DNA of 64,000 nucleotides, from assembly GCA_036381035.1 (NCBI GenBank), contig DASVDQ010000097.1, forward strand, positions 1-64,000, written 5' to 3'. Position 1 is the stretch's first letter, and every line of letters starts with the position of its first letter. The translations under genes and the position numbers were made by a program. The stretch comes from Trueperaceae bacterium (GTDB lineage Bacteria; Deinococcota; Deinococci; Deinococcales; Trueperaceae). Positions 35,510 through 43,804 of the stretch are shown in pieces. The notes under the pieces were generated by a model. The model worked only from the letters and a program-made list of their open reading frames with translations. It ran no database searches and was not told the origin of the DNA.

Positions 35510-36667
35510 TCACCGGCTGTCCAGGGGCACGACCCACCGGTCCTCCGGCCCCACGTAGTTCGCCGACGGCCTGATGATCGTGCCGCTCTGGCGCTGCTCG
35601 ATGACGTGCGCGACCCAGCCGGCCGTGCGCGCGATCACGAACAACGGCGTGAACATCGCCGTGGGGATCCCCATCACCGAGTAGGCGACCGCCGAGTACC
35701 AGTCCAGGTTGGGGAACATGCGCTTGGCGTCCATCATCGTGGCCTCGATGCGCTCGGCGACCTCGAACGTGCGGGTGTCGCCGGCCTCCTCGGCGAGCTG
35801 CCTGGCCGCCTCCTTGATCACGTCGCTGCGGGGGTCGACGACCCGGTAGACGGGGTGGCCGAAGCCGATGATCACCTCGCGTCGCTCCAGGCGCGCGCGG
35901 ATGTCGGCCTCGGCCTCGTCCGGCGTGGCGTAGCGCCGCTGGATCTCGTAGGCCGCCTCGTTCGCGCCGCCGTGCTTCGGACCGCGCAGCGCGCCGATGC
36001 CGCCGCACACGGCCGAGTAGACGTCGGACCCGGTGCCGGCGACGATGCGGCACGTGAAGGTGGAGGCGTTGAACTCGTGCTCGGCGTAGAGGACCAGCGA
36101 GAGGTGCATCGCCCGCACCCAGCTCGCCTTCGGCTCGCGGCCGTGCAGGAGCCTGAGGAAGTGGCCGCCGACCGTGTCGTCGTCCGTCTCCACGTCGATG
36201 AGCTCGCCCCGGTGGGACCAGGCGTGCCAGTACAGGAGCATCGAGCCCAGCGAGGCGATGAGGCGGTCGGCGATGTCCCTGGCGCCGGCGTCGTCGTGCG
36301 CCGGGCCCTCGGGCAGCGTGGCGCCCAGCGCCGAGACCCCGCTGCGCAGCACGTCCATGGGGTGGGCCGCGGCGGGGATCGCCTCCAGCACCGTCCGCAC
36401 GGCGGCCGGCAGGGCGCGCAGGCGCCGCAGCTTCTCCTTGTAGGCGGTGAGCTGCGCCCTGTCGGGCAGATCGCCGTGGACCAGGAGGTGCGCCACCTCC
36501 TCGAACTCGCACTCGCGCGCCAGCTCGCGGACGTCGTAGCCGCGGTAGCGCAGCTCGTCGCCGCTGGCCCCCACGGAGGAGAGGGCCGTGTCGCCGGCGG
36601 GGACGCCGGATAGGGCGACCGACTTCTTGGGCTTCGCCTGCGCCGCAGGCGTGGCGTCGTGCGCCAT
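35510..36667 (-). CDS. prpC: 2-Methylcitrate synthase (citrate synthase family)
   Basis: A 385-residue citrate-synthase-family protein. Catalytic residues are visible in KHGGANEAA and [15 protein letters not shown], and the oxaloacetate-side Asp is in the C-terminal [20 protein letters not shown] region. Neighbouring prpD and prpB support propionyl-CoA plus oxaloacetate condensation, not citrate synthesis. The ATG at 36667 follows GGGAGGTAGCAG. The first 20 residues ([13 protein letters not shown]) are a polar extension. Confidence 0.92.
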   Translation of the reverse strand: MAHDATPAAQAKPKKSVALSGVPAGDTALSSVGASGDELRYRGYDVRELARECEFEEVAHLLVHGDLPDRAQLTAYKEKLRRLRALPAAVRTVLEAIPAAAHPMDVLRSGVSALGATLPEGPAHDDAGARDIADRLIASLGSMLLYWHAWSHRGELIDVETDDDTVGGHFLRLLHGREPKASWVRAMHLSLVLYAEHEFNASTFTCRIVAGTGSDVYSAVCGGIGALRGPKHGGANEAAYEIQRRYATPDEAEADIRARLERREVIIGFGHPVYRVVDPRSDVIKEAARQLAEEAGDTRTFEVAERIEATMMDAKRMFPNLDWYSAVAYSVMGIPTAMFTPLFVIARTAGWVAHVIEQRQSGTIIRPSANYVGPEDRWVVPLDSR

Positions 36668-36726
36668 CTGCTACCTCCCACCGGGCCGCGGAGGGCGGCC
36701 CGCCTAGCTCCGGGAGCTCCCCGCGC

Positions 36727-38229
36727 TCAGAAGATGCCCCGGGGCGCCTCGGGCCCGAGCTTGTCGGCGTCTACGACGACGTTGAGCTCGCCGACCTCGG
36801 CGGGCGCGAGCTCGCCTATGCGCTCCGTGAGCGCGAGGAACCTGTCCTGCTCGCTCTTCTCGACGATACCATCGGCCAGCGTCCGGAACTTCTCCACGTA
36901 CTCTGCCCGCCCGAACGGCCTGGCGCCCAGGGGGTGGGCGTCGGCCACGGCGATCTCGTCCTCGATGACCGAGCCGTCGCGCAGCGTGATGACCACGCGC
37001 CCGCCGAACGCCTTCTCCCGCGGGTCGTGGGAGTGGTAGCGCCGCGTCCACTCGGGGTCCTCGACCGTGCTGACCTTCCGCCACAGGCGCACCGTGTCGG
37101 GTCGCCGCGCGCGCTCGGGCGCGTAGCTCCTCTCGTGGTGCCAGGCGCGGTCCTGGAGCGCGACCGCGAAGATGTACATGATCGAGTGGTCGAGGGTCTC
37201 GCGGCTGGCCTCGGGGTCGAACTTCTGCGGGTCGTTCGAGCCGGTGCCAATGACGTAGTGCGTGTGGTGGCTGGTGTGGATGACCACCGACTCGACGGCG
37301 TCGAAGTCGCTGATGCGCGCTCCCATGCGCCGGGCCAGGTCGATGAGCGCCTGGCTCTGGTACTCGGCCGAGTGCTCCTTCGTGTAGGTCTCGAGGATCG
37401 CGCGCTTGGGCTCGCCCGGCTCCGGCAGCGGCACGCGGTAGCGCGCCTCGGGGCCCGAGAGCAGCCAGGCGATCACGCCGTCCTCGCCCTCGTAGATCGG
37501 CGACGGGGCGCCCTCACCGCGCATCGCGCGGTCCACGGACTCGATGGCCATCTTGCCGGCGAACGCCGGGGCGAAGGCCTTCCAGCTCGAGATCTCGCCC
37601 TTGCGCGACTGGCGGGTGGTCGTGGTGACGTGCAGCGCCTGCTGGATCGCCTGGTAGACGGTCTCGGTGGGCAGGCCGAGGAGCGCGCCGATGCCCCCGG
37701 CGGCGGCCGGCCCCAGGTGGGCGATGTGGTCGATCTTGTGCTCGTGGAGGCAGATGCCCTTCACGAGCGCGACGTGCAGCTCGTAGGCCGCCGCGACGCC
37801 CCGCACCAGCGCCCGGCCGTCCAGGCCCTTGGCCTGCGCGACGGCGAGGACGGGCGGGATGTTGTCGCCGGGGTGCGAGTAGTCGGCGGCGAGGAACGTG
37901 TCGTGGAAGTCGAGCTCGCGCACCGCCACGCCGTTCGCCCAGGCGGCCCACTCCGCCGAGAAGCGTCGGGAGCTGGGCAGGCCGAACACCGCCGCGCCGG
38001 GCTCGCGCGGGTGCGCGACGGCCTGGGCCCGCGCGGCCCTCACCGGCCTGCGGGCGAGGCTGGCGACGGCCACGGCGGCGTTGTCGATCACCCTGTTGCC
38101 GATCATCTCGGCCACCTCGGGCTCGACGGGCACGGGGTCGGTGGCGACGGCGGCGAGCTTCCACGCCAGCTGCTCCTCGCGCGGCAGGCGCTCGGCCGAG
38201 CGGTACGTGCGGACCTCGTGGACCTTCAT
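36727..38229 (-). CDS. prpD: 2-Methylcitrate dehydratase
   Basis: A 500-residue MmgE/PrpD family enzyme that dehydrates 2-methylcitrate to 2-methyl-cis-aconitate. Family segments are [41 protein letters not shown] and [19 protein letters not shown]. The ATG at 38229 has GGGGAGGAA upstream; the longer frame further upstream overlaps the LysW-like gene antisense and is not coding. First gene of the methylcitrate operon. A methyl-cis-aconitate hydratase (AcnB/AcnD) must come from elsewhere. Confidence 0.92.
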   Translation of the reverse strand: MKVHEVRTYRSAERLPREEQLAWKLAAVATDPVPVEPEVAEMIGNRVIDNAAVAVASLARRPVRAARAQAVAHPREPGAAVFGLPSSRRFSAEWAAWANGVAVRELDFHDTFLAADYSHPGDNIPPVLAVAQAKGLDGRALVRGVAAAYELHVALVKGICLHEHKIDHIAHLGPAAAGGIGALLGLPTETVYQAIQQALHVTTTTRQSRKGEISSWKAFAPAFAGKMAIESVDRAMRGEGAPSPIYEGEDGVIAWLLSGPEARYRVPLPEPGEPKRAILETYTKEHSAEYQSQALIDLARRMGARISDFDAVESVVIHTSHHTHYVIGTGSNDPQKFDPEASRETLDHSIMYIFAVALQDRAWHHERSYAPERARRPDTVRLWRKVSTVEDPEWTRRYHSHDPREKAFGGRVVITLRDGSVIEDEIAVADAHPLGARPFGRAEYVEKFRTLADGIVEKSEQDRFLALTERIGELAPAEVGELNVVVDADKLGPEAPRGIF

Positions 38230-38273
38230 CAGGGCGGTTCCTCCCCGGCGCCGCGCGGCGCGCGGCGTCAGAG

Positions 38274-38279
38274 ACGATA
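38274..38279 (-). promoter_or_regulatory. Putative -10 box TATCGT of the prpDCB operon
   Basis: Minus-strand TATCGT is 44 nt before the prpD start, giving a leader of about 38 nt with a clear ribosome-binding site. Confidence 0.45.
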
Positions 38280-38309
38280 CGACGGCGTGCTCTCGCCCGG
38301 GCGGTCCGC

Positions 38310-38510
38310 TCAGGACTCGCCGTAGTCGTCCTCGTCGGGGAAGGGCACGACGTCGGGGTCGCCGGTCTGGGCCAGCACGAGCGGGTCCACGGACACGACC
38401 TCGAGGAGCGCGTAGCAGTCCGGGCACTCGAGCGTGGCGCCGACGGCGAGGTCGTCGATGTCGACGAGCCCGCCGCACGCGGGGCATGTCGTCGCTACGG
38501 CGTCAGCCAC
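38310..38510 (-). CDS. LysW-like zinc-ribbon carrier protein homologue without terminal Glu
   Basis: A 66-residue acidic protein with two CxxC motifs (TTCPACGG and [13 protein letters not shown]) spaced as in LysW/ArgW, the amino-group carrier of lysine and arginine synthesis in Thermus/Deinococcus. The C-terminus is strongly acidic ([11 protein letters not shown]). Canonical LysW ends EDWGE, whose final Glu gamma-carboxyl is modified; here the chain ends YGES with an extra Ser and Tyr in place of Trp. It may be a LysW paralogue with another role. The GTG at 38510 follows GGGAGGTG. No lysine biosynthesis genes are nearby. Confidence 0.75.
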   Translation of the reverse strand: MADAVATTCPACGGLVDIDDLAVGATLECPDCYALLEVVSVDPLVLAQTGDPDVVPFPDEDDYGES

Positions 38511-38546
38511 CTTGCACCTCCCCGGGGGACCGCCGCCCCCACGACC

Positions 38547-38552
38547 ACGCTA
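38547..38552 (-). promoter_or_regulatory. Putative -10 box TAGCGT for the LysW-like gene
   Basis: Minus-strand TAGCGT is followed by a leader of about 35 nt with a good ribosome-binding site. It is divergent from the MFS gene promoter at 38611. Confidence 0.4.
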
Positions 38553-38610
38553 GCAGCCCCCGCTGAGGACCCTGTAGGGCGCACGTCCCGCGCCGCGCGC
38601 GCCTTGGGTG

Positions 38611-38616
38611 TAGGCT
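38611..38616 (+). promoter_or_regulatory. Putative -10 box TAGGCT for the MFS transporter gene
   Basis: TAGGCT lies 40 nt before the ATG at 38657; a second TAGCGC element follows at 38621 but matches less well. Confidence 0.35.
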
Positions 38617-38656
38617 CCGCTAGCGCCGCCCCGGGCGGCTGGGGAGCCCACCTTCG

Positions 38657-40444
38657 ATGACGTTGAGCCGCAGAGACCGCATCTACACCTTCGCCGGCAT
38701 CCTCCTGGCGCTGTTCCTCGGCGCCATCGACCAGACGATCGTCGCGACGGCCCTGCCCCGCGTCGTCGAGGACCTGGGTGGACTCGAGCGCTACGCCTGG
38801 GTCTTCACCGCCTACCTCGTGGCCTCCACGGTCCTCGTGCCCATCTACGGCAAGCTCGCCGACATGTACAGCCGCAAGGTCATCACGCTCATGGCGGTGG
38901 GCGTGTTCCTCACGGGCTCGTTCCTGTGCGGGATCGCCGGCGAGTTCGGCCGCCTGCCCCTGCTCGGCGACGGGATGAACCAGCTCATCGTGTTCCGCGC
39001 GCTGCAGGGCCTGGGCGCGGCGGGGCTGTTCAGCATGGCTTTCATCGTCATCGCCGACCTCTTCCCGCCCGCCGAGCGCGGCCGGTACCAGGGCGTCGTC
39101 AGCGCCGTGTTCGGCATCGCCAGCGTGTTGGGGCCCCTGCTGGGCGGGTTCCTCACCGACCACGCCACGGGCTTCATCCCCGGCGTCGCCGGCTGGCGCT
39201 GGGTCTTCTACGTGAACCTGCCTTTCGGGGCGCTGGCCGTCTGGTTCATCGCCACGCGCATGCCGCCGCTCCCGCCGCGCGGTGAGCGCAGGCGCCTCGA
39301 CGTGCTCGCTGTCGCCCTCCTGGTGGGCGGCCTGGTGCCCGTGGTCACGGCCCTCCAGCTCGACCGCAGCGACTACCCTTGGGGCTCCCCCGTGACGCTC
39401 GGCATGCTGGGCGGCGGCGTGACCCTGCTGGCCCTGTTCGTGTGGCGCTCGCTGGGCAGCGACAACCCCATCCTCGACCTGGGACTGTTCCGCAACCGCG
39501 TGTTCCGCTCCTCGGTCTCGGCGGTCTTGTTCCACGGCGCGGCGTTCCTCAGCATGGCCGCGTTCCTGCCGCTGTTCCTCGTGAACGTCCTGGGCGTCTC
39601 CGCCACCCGCTCCGGTCTGGCCCTCATACCGCTCTCGCTGGGGGTCGTCTTCGGCTCGCTGATAAGCGGCCAGGTCGTCTCGCGCATCGGCCGCTACCGC
39701 GCGATCATGCTGGTGGGCACGACGATCCTGGTGTGCGGGGTGTTCCTGCTCTCGCGCATGACGCCCGACGTGACGATCGGGCGCGTGACCCTCTACATGG
39801 TCATCGTCGGGCTCGGCATCGGCCCGTCAGGGCCGCTCTACACCCTGGCCGTGCAGAACGCCGTGGACGTGAGGCGCATGGGCCAGGCCACCAGCGCCAC
39901 GCAGTTCTTCCGCCAGATCGGCGGCGCCGTCGGCACCGCCGTGCTCGGCACGGTCCTGGCGACGAGCCTGGCGGCGGGCTTCGCCGAGCACCTCGGTGGC
40001 TTCGGCGTAGTGCCGGAGGTGGCTACGAGCGGCGAGGGCGTGAGCGCCGCCGGGAACGTGACGGCGCAGGTGGAGGCGGCGCTGGCGTCGGCCCGCGCCC
40101 GGCTCAGGCAGGCGGTGGAGGACGGCGACGGGACGGCGGTCGCGGGCCTGCTCACCGCCGGCGGGCTGAGCGCGGACGAGGCCGAGAGCCTGGCGGCGCA
40201 GGTGGACGCGTCCACCGCCACCGAGAGGCAGGCGCTGGCCGACCGGCTCGACGCCGAGCTCGCCGAACGCGCCGGCGACGTGCTGGCGGGCGTGACGGCG
40301 GGCATCAGGGCGACCTTCGCCGAGGCGATAACGAACGTCTACACCTACGTTCTGGGCATCGCGCTGGCGGCCCTGGCGCTCACTACGTTCATCCCGGTGC
40401 TCCCGCTGCGCCGCACGTTCGAGACGGCGCCGGCAGAGGCGTGA
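38657..40444 (+). CDS. MFS drug exporter, DHA2 (EmrB-like, 14 TM) with extracytoplasmic helical insertion
   Basis: A 595-residue major facilitator. Motif A-like GKLADMYSRKVITL and the DHA2 start FLGAIDQTIVATALPRVVEDLG are clear, with 14 predicted helices. Between the last two helices (about residues 440-557) lies a polar, Ala-rich, helix-forming insert (QVEAALASARARLRQAV, TERQALADRLDAELAERAG) that should sit outside the membrane. EmrB-type pumps usually have a much shorter loop there. The ATG at 38657 is 40 nt downstream of a -10 box. The Tag gene overlaps its stop by 4 nt. Confidence 0.88.
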   Translation: MTLSRRDRIYTFAGILLALFLGAIDQTIVATALPRVVEDLGGLERYAWVFTAYLVASTVLVPIYGKLADMYSRKVITLMAVGVFLTGSFLCGIAGEFGRLPLLGDGMNQLIVFRALQGLGAAGLFSMAFIVIADLFPPAERGRYQGVVSAVFGIASVLGPLLGGFLTDHATGFIPGVAGWRWVFYVNLPFGALAVWFIATRMPPLPPRGERRRLDVLAVALLVGGLVPVVTALQLDRSDYPWGSPVTLGMLGGGVTLLALFVWRSLGSDNPILDLGLFRNRVFRSSVSAVLFHGAAFLSMAAFLPLFLVNVLGVSATRSGLALIPLSLGVVFGSLISGQVVSRIGRYRAIMLVGTTILVCGVFLLSRMTPDVTIGRVTLYMVIVGLGIGPSGPLYTLAVQNAVDVRRMGQATSATQFFRQIGGAVGTAVLGTVLATSLAAGFAEHLGGFGVVPEVATSGEGVSAAGNVTAQVEAALASARARLRQAVEDGDGTAVAGLLTAGGLSADEAESLAAQVDASTATERQALADRLDAELAERAGDVLAGVTAGIRATFAEAITNVYTYVLGIALAALALTTFIPVLPLRRTFETAPAEA

Positions 40445-41049
40445 GCCGGCCCGCGCCCCTCCCCGACCTCGTCGTCGGCGAGGACGGCCTCGCTCGCCCC
40501 CGCTGGGCCGCCCGCGACCCGCTCCTGCGCGAGTACTACGACACCGAGTGGGGCATGCCGGTCCGCGACGAGCGCGGGCTCTTCGAGCGCCTGAGCCTCG
40601 AGGTGTTCCAGTCGGGCCTGTCGTGGGCGACGATCCTGCGCAAGCGGCCGGCGTTCCGGGAGGCGTTCGACGGCTTCGACCCCGACCGCGTGGCCGCCTA
40701 CGGGCCCGAGGACGTCGCGCGCCTGCTCGACGACCCCGGCATCGTGCGCAACAGGAGCAAGGTCGAGGCCACGATCGTCAACGCCAGGGCCACGGTCGCC
40801 CTCAGGGCGGACGGCGGGCTCGTCGACCTGGTCTGGTCGTTCAAGCCCGCCGTCACGCCCGCGCCGCGCACCCTGGCGGAGATCCCGTCGTCGTCTCCCG
40901 AGTCGGCGGCGCTCGCCCGCGAGCTGAAGCGCCGCGGCTTCGCCTTCGTGGGGCCGACGACGATGTTCGCCCTCATGGAGGCGGTGGGCATCGTCGACAC
41001 GCACCTGGTGGGGAGCCACAGGCGCGGCTCGTCGGGGGTGTGGACCTAG
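40441..41049 (+). CDS. tag: DNA-3-methyladenine glycosylase I family protein
   Basis: A 202-residue HhH-type glycosylase that removes 3-methyladenine from alkylated DNA. Family signatures are REYYDTEWGMPVRDERGLFERL, FQSGLSWATILRKRPAFREAFDGFD and IVRNRSKVEATIVNA. The usual Tag start has a zinc site (Cys-x..His..Cys); the N-terminal CxW motif is absent here (ARPRWAARDPL), so zinc binding at the N-terminus is doubtful. The GTG at 40441 overlaps the MFS stop (GTGA), which predicts coupling of an exporter with a repair enzyme. Confidence 0.85.
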   Translation: MSRPAPLPDLVVGEDGLARPRWAARDPLLREYYDTEWGMPVRDERGLFERLSLEVFQSGLSWATILRKRPAFREAFDGFDPDRVAAYGPEDVARLLDDPGIVRNRSKVEATIVNARATVALRADGGLVDLVWSFKPAVTPAPRTLAEIPSSSPESAALARELKRRGFAFVGPTTMFALMEAVGIVDTHLVGSHRRGSSGVWT

Positions 41050-41213
41050 GTACCGGGCCTCGCCGCGGTCGGGCCTGGCGGAGGCTGCGGACAGAGGGGC
41101 TAGGTCGCGACGTGGCGTGGTCGTGGCCGTGGCGCGGTCGAGAGTCGGTCCGCGTGGCCCTGCCCCTGGGCGAGGTCCCGGGTGGCGCGTGTCCCCCCTC
41201 ACGCGCGTTCCCT

Positions 41214-41441
41214 TCAGGTGGGGGCCGGGACCCGTCCCGCTCGGCTGGCGCCGCCCAACGACTCGAGCCGGCTGCCGAGGCCGACGAGCGCATGGCCCAA
41301 GGCGGCCGCGAAGGACCGCCAGCCGCGGCGGGCGCGGCGTCGGGCGCTCTTGGCCAGCGCCAGCTTCTCCGCCTCGGCGATGAGCTGCCGCTGCCTGTCG
41401 TGGGCCATCCTCTCGAGGTAGGTGAAGGGCCTTCCGTCCAT
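41214..41441 (-). CDS. Small basic helical protein, paralogue A of a two-member local family
   Basis: A 75-residue protein. Its N-terminus (YLERMAHDRQRQLIAEAEK) and C-terminus (WRSFAAALGHALVGLGSRLE) match the two ends of the protein at 42661-43005. The middle is a short Arg-rich link (SARRRARRG). It is predicted almost entirely helical, with no membrane segment. It is divergent from the WYL regulator gene at 41556, sharing a 114-bp intergenic region. The ATG at 41441 is preceded by a modest AGGAAGGA site; the longer frame upstream runs antisense through the regulator. Function unknown. Confidence 0.65.
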   Translation of the reverse strand: MDGRPFTYLERMAHDRQRQLIAEAEKLALAKSARRRARRGWRSFAAALGHALVGLGSRLESLGGASRAGRVPAPT

Positions 41442-41542
41442 CTCGCTCGTCCTTCCTGTCGCGGACGCTCGGCCCGCCACCGGGACCGCGACTCGGCTAG
41501 AGGCTAGGCGCGAAACAGGACAAGAGTTGGACGGTTCTGCGC

Positions 41543-41548
41543 TAACGT
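41543..41548 (+). promoter_or_regulatory. -10 box TAACGT giving a leaderless WYL-regulator transcript
   Basis: TAACGT, then 7 nt, then ATG at 41556. Just upstream is a GGAC-spaced direct repeat (GGACAAGAGTTGGAC, 41518-41532), a candidate operator. Confidence 0.5.
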
Positions 41549-41555
41549 CGCTGTC

Positions 41556-42563
41556 ATGAGCAACGCCCTGCCGAAGCGGCTGTTCGACCTCGTGGAGGCG
41601 CTCCAGGGACGCGGCGTGAAGACCGCCGCGGAGCTGGCCTCCCAGCTCGGAGTCTCCGAGCGGACGGTGAGGCGCGACATCGCCCGGCTCATGGAGCTCG
41701 ACCTCCCGGTCGAGACCCACCAGGGACGCGGCGGCGGGGTCAGCCTCCCCTCGGGCGCGCTCCTGCCCGCCGTGCGCTTCACCGACGACGAGCTGCTCGC
41801 GCTGGTCGTCGGGCTCAAGGCCGCGGTGGCTGGCGCCGACGAGACGCTGGGGCGCGCCGCCGAGCGGGCGCTGCAGCGGCTCGAGACGGTGATGTCGCCG
41901 AGCACGAGGGAGCGGGTGCGGGCGCTGCAGGAGGCCCTGTCGCCCGGCCTGGCCGACGCCGACAGGGCCGTGCCGGCGCCCAGCCAGCACGTCATCGCCC
42001 TCGCCGAGGCGACCCATCGCGGAGGGCGCGTGGAGATCGGCTACAGGTCGGGCGACGAGATCACCGAGCGGAAGATCGACCCCTACGGTCTGGCGAAGCT
42101 CGGTCCCTGGTACGTGGTCGCCTACTGCCACCTGCGGCAGGACATGCGCACGTTCCGCGTGGACAGGATCAGGTGGATAAGGCCCACGCCGGAGCGTTTC
42201 GCGCGTCCGGAGGGCTTCGACGCGTTCCGCTACGTGGGCGCCGCCATCGCGATGGCGCCCGTCTTCGGCGACATCGTCTGCCGCGCGCTGTTGTACACCG
42301 ACATCCAGACGGCCAGCCGCCACATGTCGCTGGCGACGATGCTCCTCGAGCCGGCGGAGGAGGGCGTCAGGCTCACGGTGCGCACCGACAGGTACGGGCT
42401 GCAGTGGGTGCTGCGCCAGCTCCTCGCGCTGCGCTTCCGCGTGCGCATCGAGGGTCCGCCGGAGCTGGAGGAGGCGGCGCGTCAGATGGCCGCGCGGCTG
42501 CTGGCCTTCGCGGGCGAGGGACCGCTGGCGTCGCCCACGCCCGCTACGACGACGGCGCCCTAG
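41556..42563 (+). CDS. WYL-domain transcriptional regulator (YafY-like)
   Basis: A 335-residue regulator. Residues 5-55 form a DeoR-type winged helix-turn-helix (RLFDLVEALQGRGVKTAAELASQLGVSERTVRRDI), and 145-215 form a WYL domain (VEIGYRSGDEITERKIDPYGLAKLGPWYVVAYC ... RTFRVDRIR). WYL domains bind small ligands or nucleic-acid fragments and often control stress or defence genes. The divergent small gene at 41214-41441 is the likely target, with autoregulation through the shared 114-bp region. Confidence 0.88.
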   Translation: MSNALPKRLFDLVEALQGRGVKTAAELASQLGVSERTVRRDIARLMELDLPVETHQGRGGGVSLPSGALLPAVRFTDDELLALVVGLKAAVAGADETLGRAAERALQRLETVMSPSTRERVRALQEALSPGLADADRAVPAPSQHVIALAEATHRGGRVEIGYRSGDEITERKIDPYGLAKLGPWYVVAYCHLRQDMRTFRVDRIRWIRPTPERFARPEGFDAFRYVGAAIAMAPVFGDIVCRALLYTDIQTASRHMSLATMLLEPAEEGVRLTVRTDRYGLQWVLRQLLALRFRVRIEGPPELEEAARQMAARLLAFAGEGPLASPTPATTTAP

Positions 42564-42660
42564 AGCGGGCGCCGGGTCGCGCGGCGTCGGGCGGCCGACG
42601 GGTGCCGCGCCGCGGCCCTGCCTGGCCCGCGCGGTCCCGCCGGGGTCCGGGGAGGTCCGG

Positions 42661-43005
42661 CTAGGCGGACCTCCCCACCTGCTCGAGGCGCCGGCCGACC
42701 GTGACCAGCGAGCGGCCGACGCTCGCCGCCGCGCGCCGCCAGGCGGCCACGCGCTCCACGCAGTCGGCGACCATCTCGGCGCAGTCGGCGACGATCTCCT
42801 TGGGGCGGCGCGGCGCCAGCGCCAGCGTCACGCCGGGGCGCCCCACGGTGGTGAGCACGGTGCGGTCGCGGGCGGGCGTGCCGTCGTGGACCAGGCGTAG
42901 GTCGCTCCGCGCCGAGCGCGCCTGACCGATGCGCCGCGCCTCCGCGAGGAGCTCCCGCTGACGGTCCCGCATGGCCAACTCGAAGTAAGCGAGCGTGTCG
43001 TGCAT
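42661..43005 (-). CDS. Small helical protein, paralogue B with central insertion
   Basis: A 114-residue protein. The N-terminal DTLAYFELAMRDRQRELLAEA and C-terminal WRRAAASVGRSLVTVGRRLE pair with the ends of paralogue A at 41214-41441; about 55 extra residues lie in the middle (TPARDRTVLTTVGRPGVTLAL, then an amphipathic helix EIVADCAEMVADCVERVAAW with two Cys). The ATG at 43005 has GGAGGGAGG upstream and a canonical promoter (-35 TTGACC, 17 bp, -10 TAAGCT). Divergent from the CGNR regulator gene. Function unknown. Confidence 0.72.
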   Translation of the reverse strand: MHDTLAYFELAMRDRQRELLAEARRIGQARSARSDLRLVHDGTPARDRTVLTTVGRPGVTLALAPRRPKEIVADCAEMVADCVERVAAWRRAAASVGRSLVTVGRRLEQVGRSA

Positions 43006-43061
43006 GTCGGCCTCCCTCCGGGGCGGACGGGCCCTGTAGCGGGCCCTCGTAACCTCCCAAG

Positions 43062-43090
43062 AGCTTACACTGGTTTCGGTAACCGGTCAA
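43062..43090 (-). promoter_or_regulatory. Sigma-70 promoter with palindromic operator in the spacer
   Basis: Minus strand: -35 TTGACC (43090-43085), 17-bp spacer, -10 TAAGCT (43067-43062). The spacer holds the dyad GGTT-N5-AACC (43072-43084). A repressor bound there would block this promoter for paralogue B, and it lies just upstream of the CGNR gene's own -10 (TATGAT, 43096-43101). Confidence 0.65.
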
Positions 43091-43095
43091 GATGC

Positions 43096-43101
43096 TATGA
43101 T
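43096..43101 (+). promoter_or_regulatory. -10 box TATGAT for the CGNR regulator gene
   Basis: TATGAT lies 24 nt before the ATG at 43125; the leader carries GAGGGGGTGAGGG. The -35 region falls inside the divergent promoter and its dyad. Confidence 0.5.
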
Positions 43102-43124
43102 GGTTGTCGTGAGGGGGTGAGGGC

Positions 43125-43697
43125 ATGCGCGCCGCCGAGCTGCTGCCGCACGAGAGCAAGCCGGCGCCCGGCGAGCTGAGGTTCGTCCAGGCGTTCGTCA
43201 ACACGGTCGATCACGAGTCCGGGACCGACGAGTTCGCGGACCCCGAGGGCCTGGAGCGGTGGCTGAGGACCCACGGGAGCCGCGGGAAGGTCGAGCGCTT
43301 GGGGGAGGACGACCTGCGCGACGCCAAGCGCTTCCGCGAGGCGCTGCGGACGGTGCTCACCGAGGGCAGCGAGCGCGACCGCGACGCCCTCGCCGTGCTA
43401 GACGACGTGGGTCGCCGCGCCCGCCTGCGCGTCGTGGCGCGGCCCGACGGCGCCTTCGAGCTGACGCCGGCCGGCGACGACCTATGGTCGGCCCTCGGCG
43501 AGCTGCTGGCCGTGGCGCACGCGGCGATGCTCGACGGCACCTGGGAGCGGCTGAAGGTGTGCGCCGCCGACGAGTGCCGGTGGGTCTTCTACGACGCCTC
43601 GAAGAACCGCTCCGGCGCCTGGTGCAGCATGAAGACGTGCGGCAACAGGGCCAAGGCCAGGGTCCACCGCGCCAGGCAGCGCGAGGCCGCGGACTGA
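43125..43697 (+). CDS. CGNR zinc-finger / ABATE-domain transcription factor
   Basis: A 190-residue regulator. The N-terminal ABATE (stress-induced regulator) domain contains FVNTVDHESGTDEF. The C-terminal zinc finger has LKVCAADECRWVFYD and then WCSMKTCGNRAKARVHR, with the diagnostic CGNR motif. CGNR proteins are predicted DNA-binding regulators common in Actinobacteria. The palindrome in the divergent region at 43072-43084 is a candidate binding site, and the paralogue B gene a likely target. Confidence 0.88.
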   Translation: MRAAELLPHESKPAPGELRFVQAFVNTVDHESGTDEFADPEGLERWLRTHGSRGKVERLGEDDLRDAKRFREALRTVLTEGSERDRDALAVLDDVGRRARLRVVARPDGAFELTPAGDDLWSALGELLAVAHAAMLDGTWERLKVCAADECRWVFYDASKNRSGAWCSMKTCGNRAKARVHRARQREAAD

Positions 43698-43792
43698 CCC
43701 GCCGCCGCGTCACCCGTTCCGCCTCGCCCTTCCGCGCGCGGCGCCCCACGCCGGCGCGGCCCCACGCTCATCCGTCCCGCGTCGGCCGCCGC

Positions 43793-43798
43793 TAACTT
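43793..43798 (+). promoter_or_regulatory. -10 box TAACTT giving a leaderless M23 peptidase transcript
   Basis: TAACTT, then 6 nt, then ATG at 43805; no Shine-Dalgarno sequence. Confidence 0.55.
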
Positions 43799-43804
43799 CG
43801 TGAC

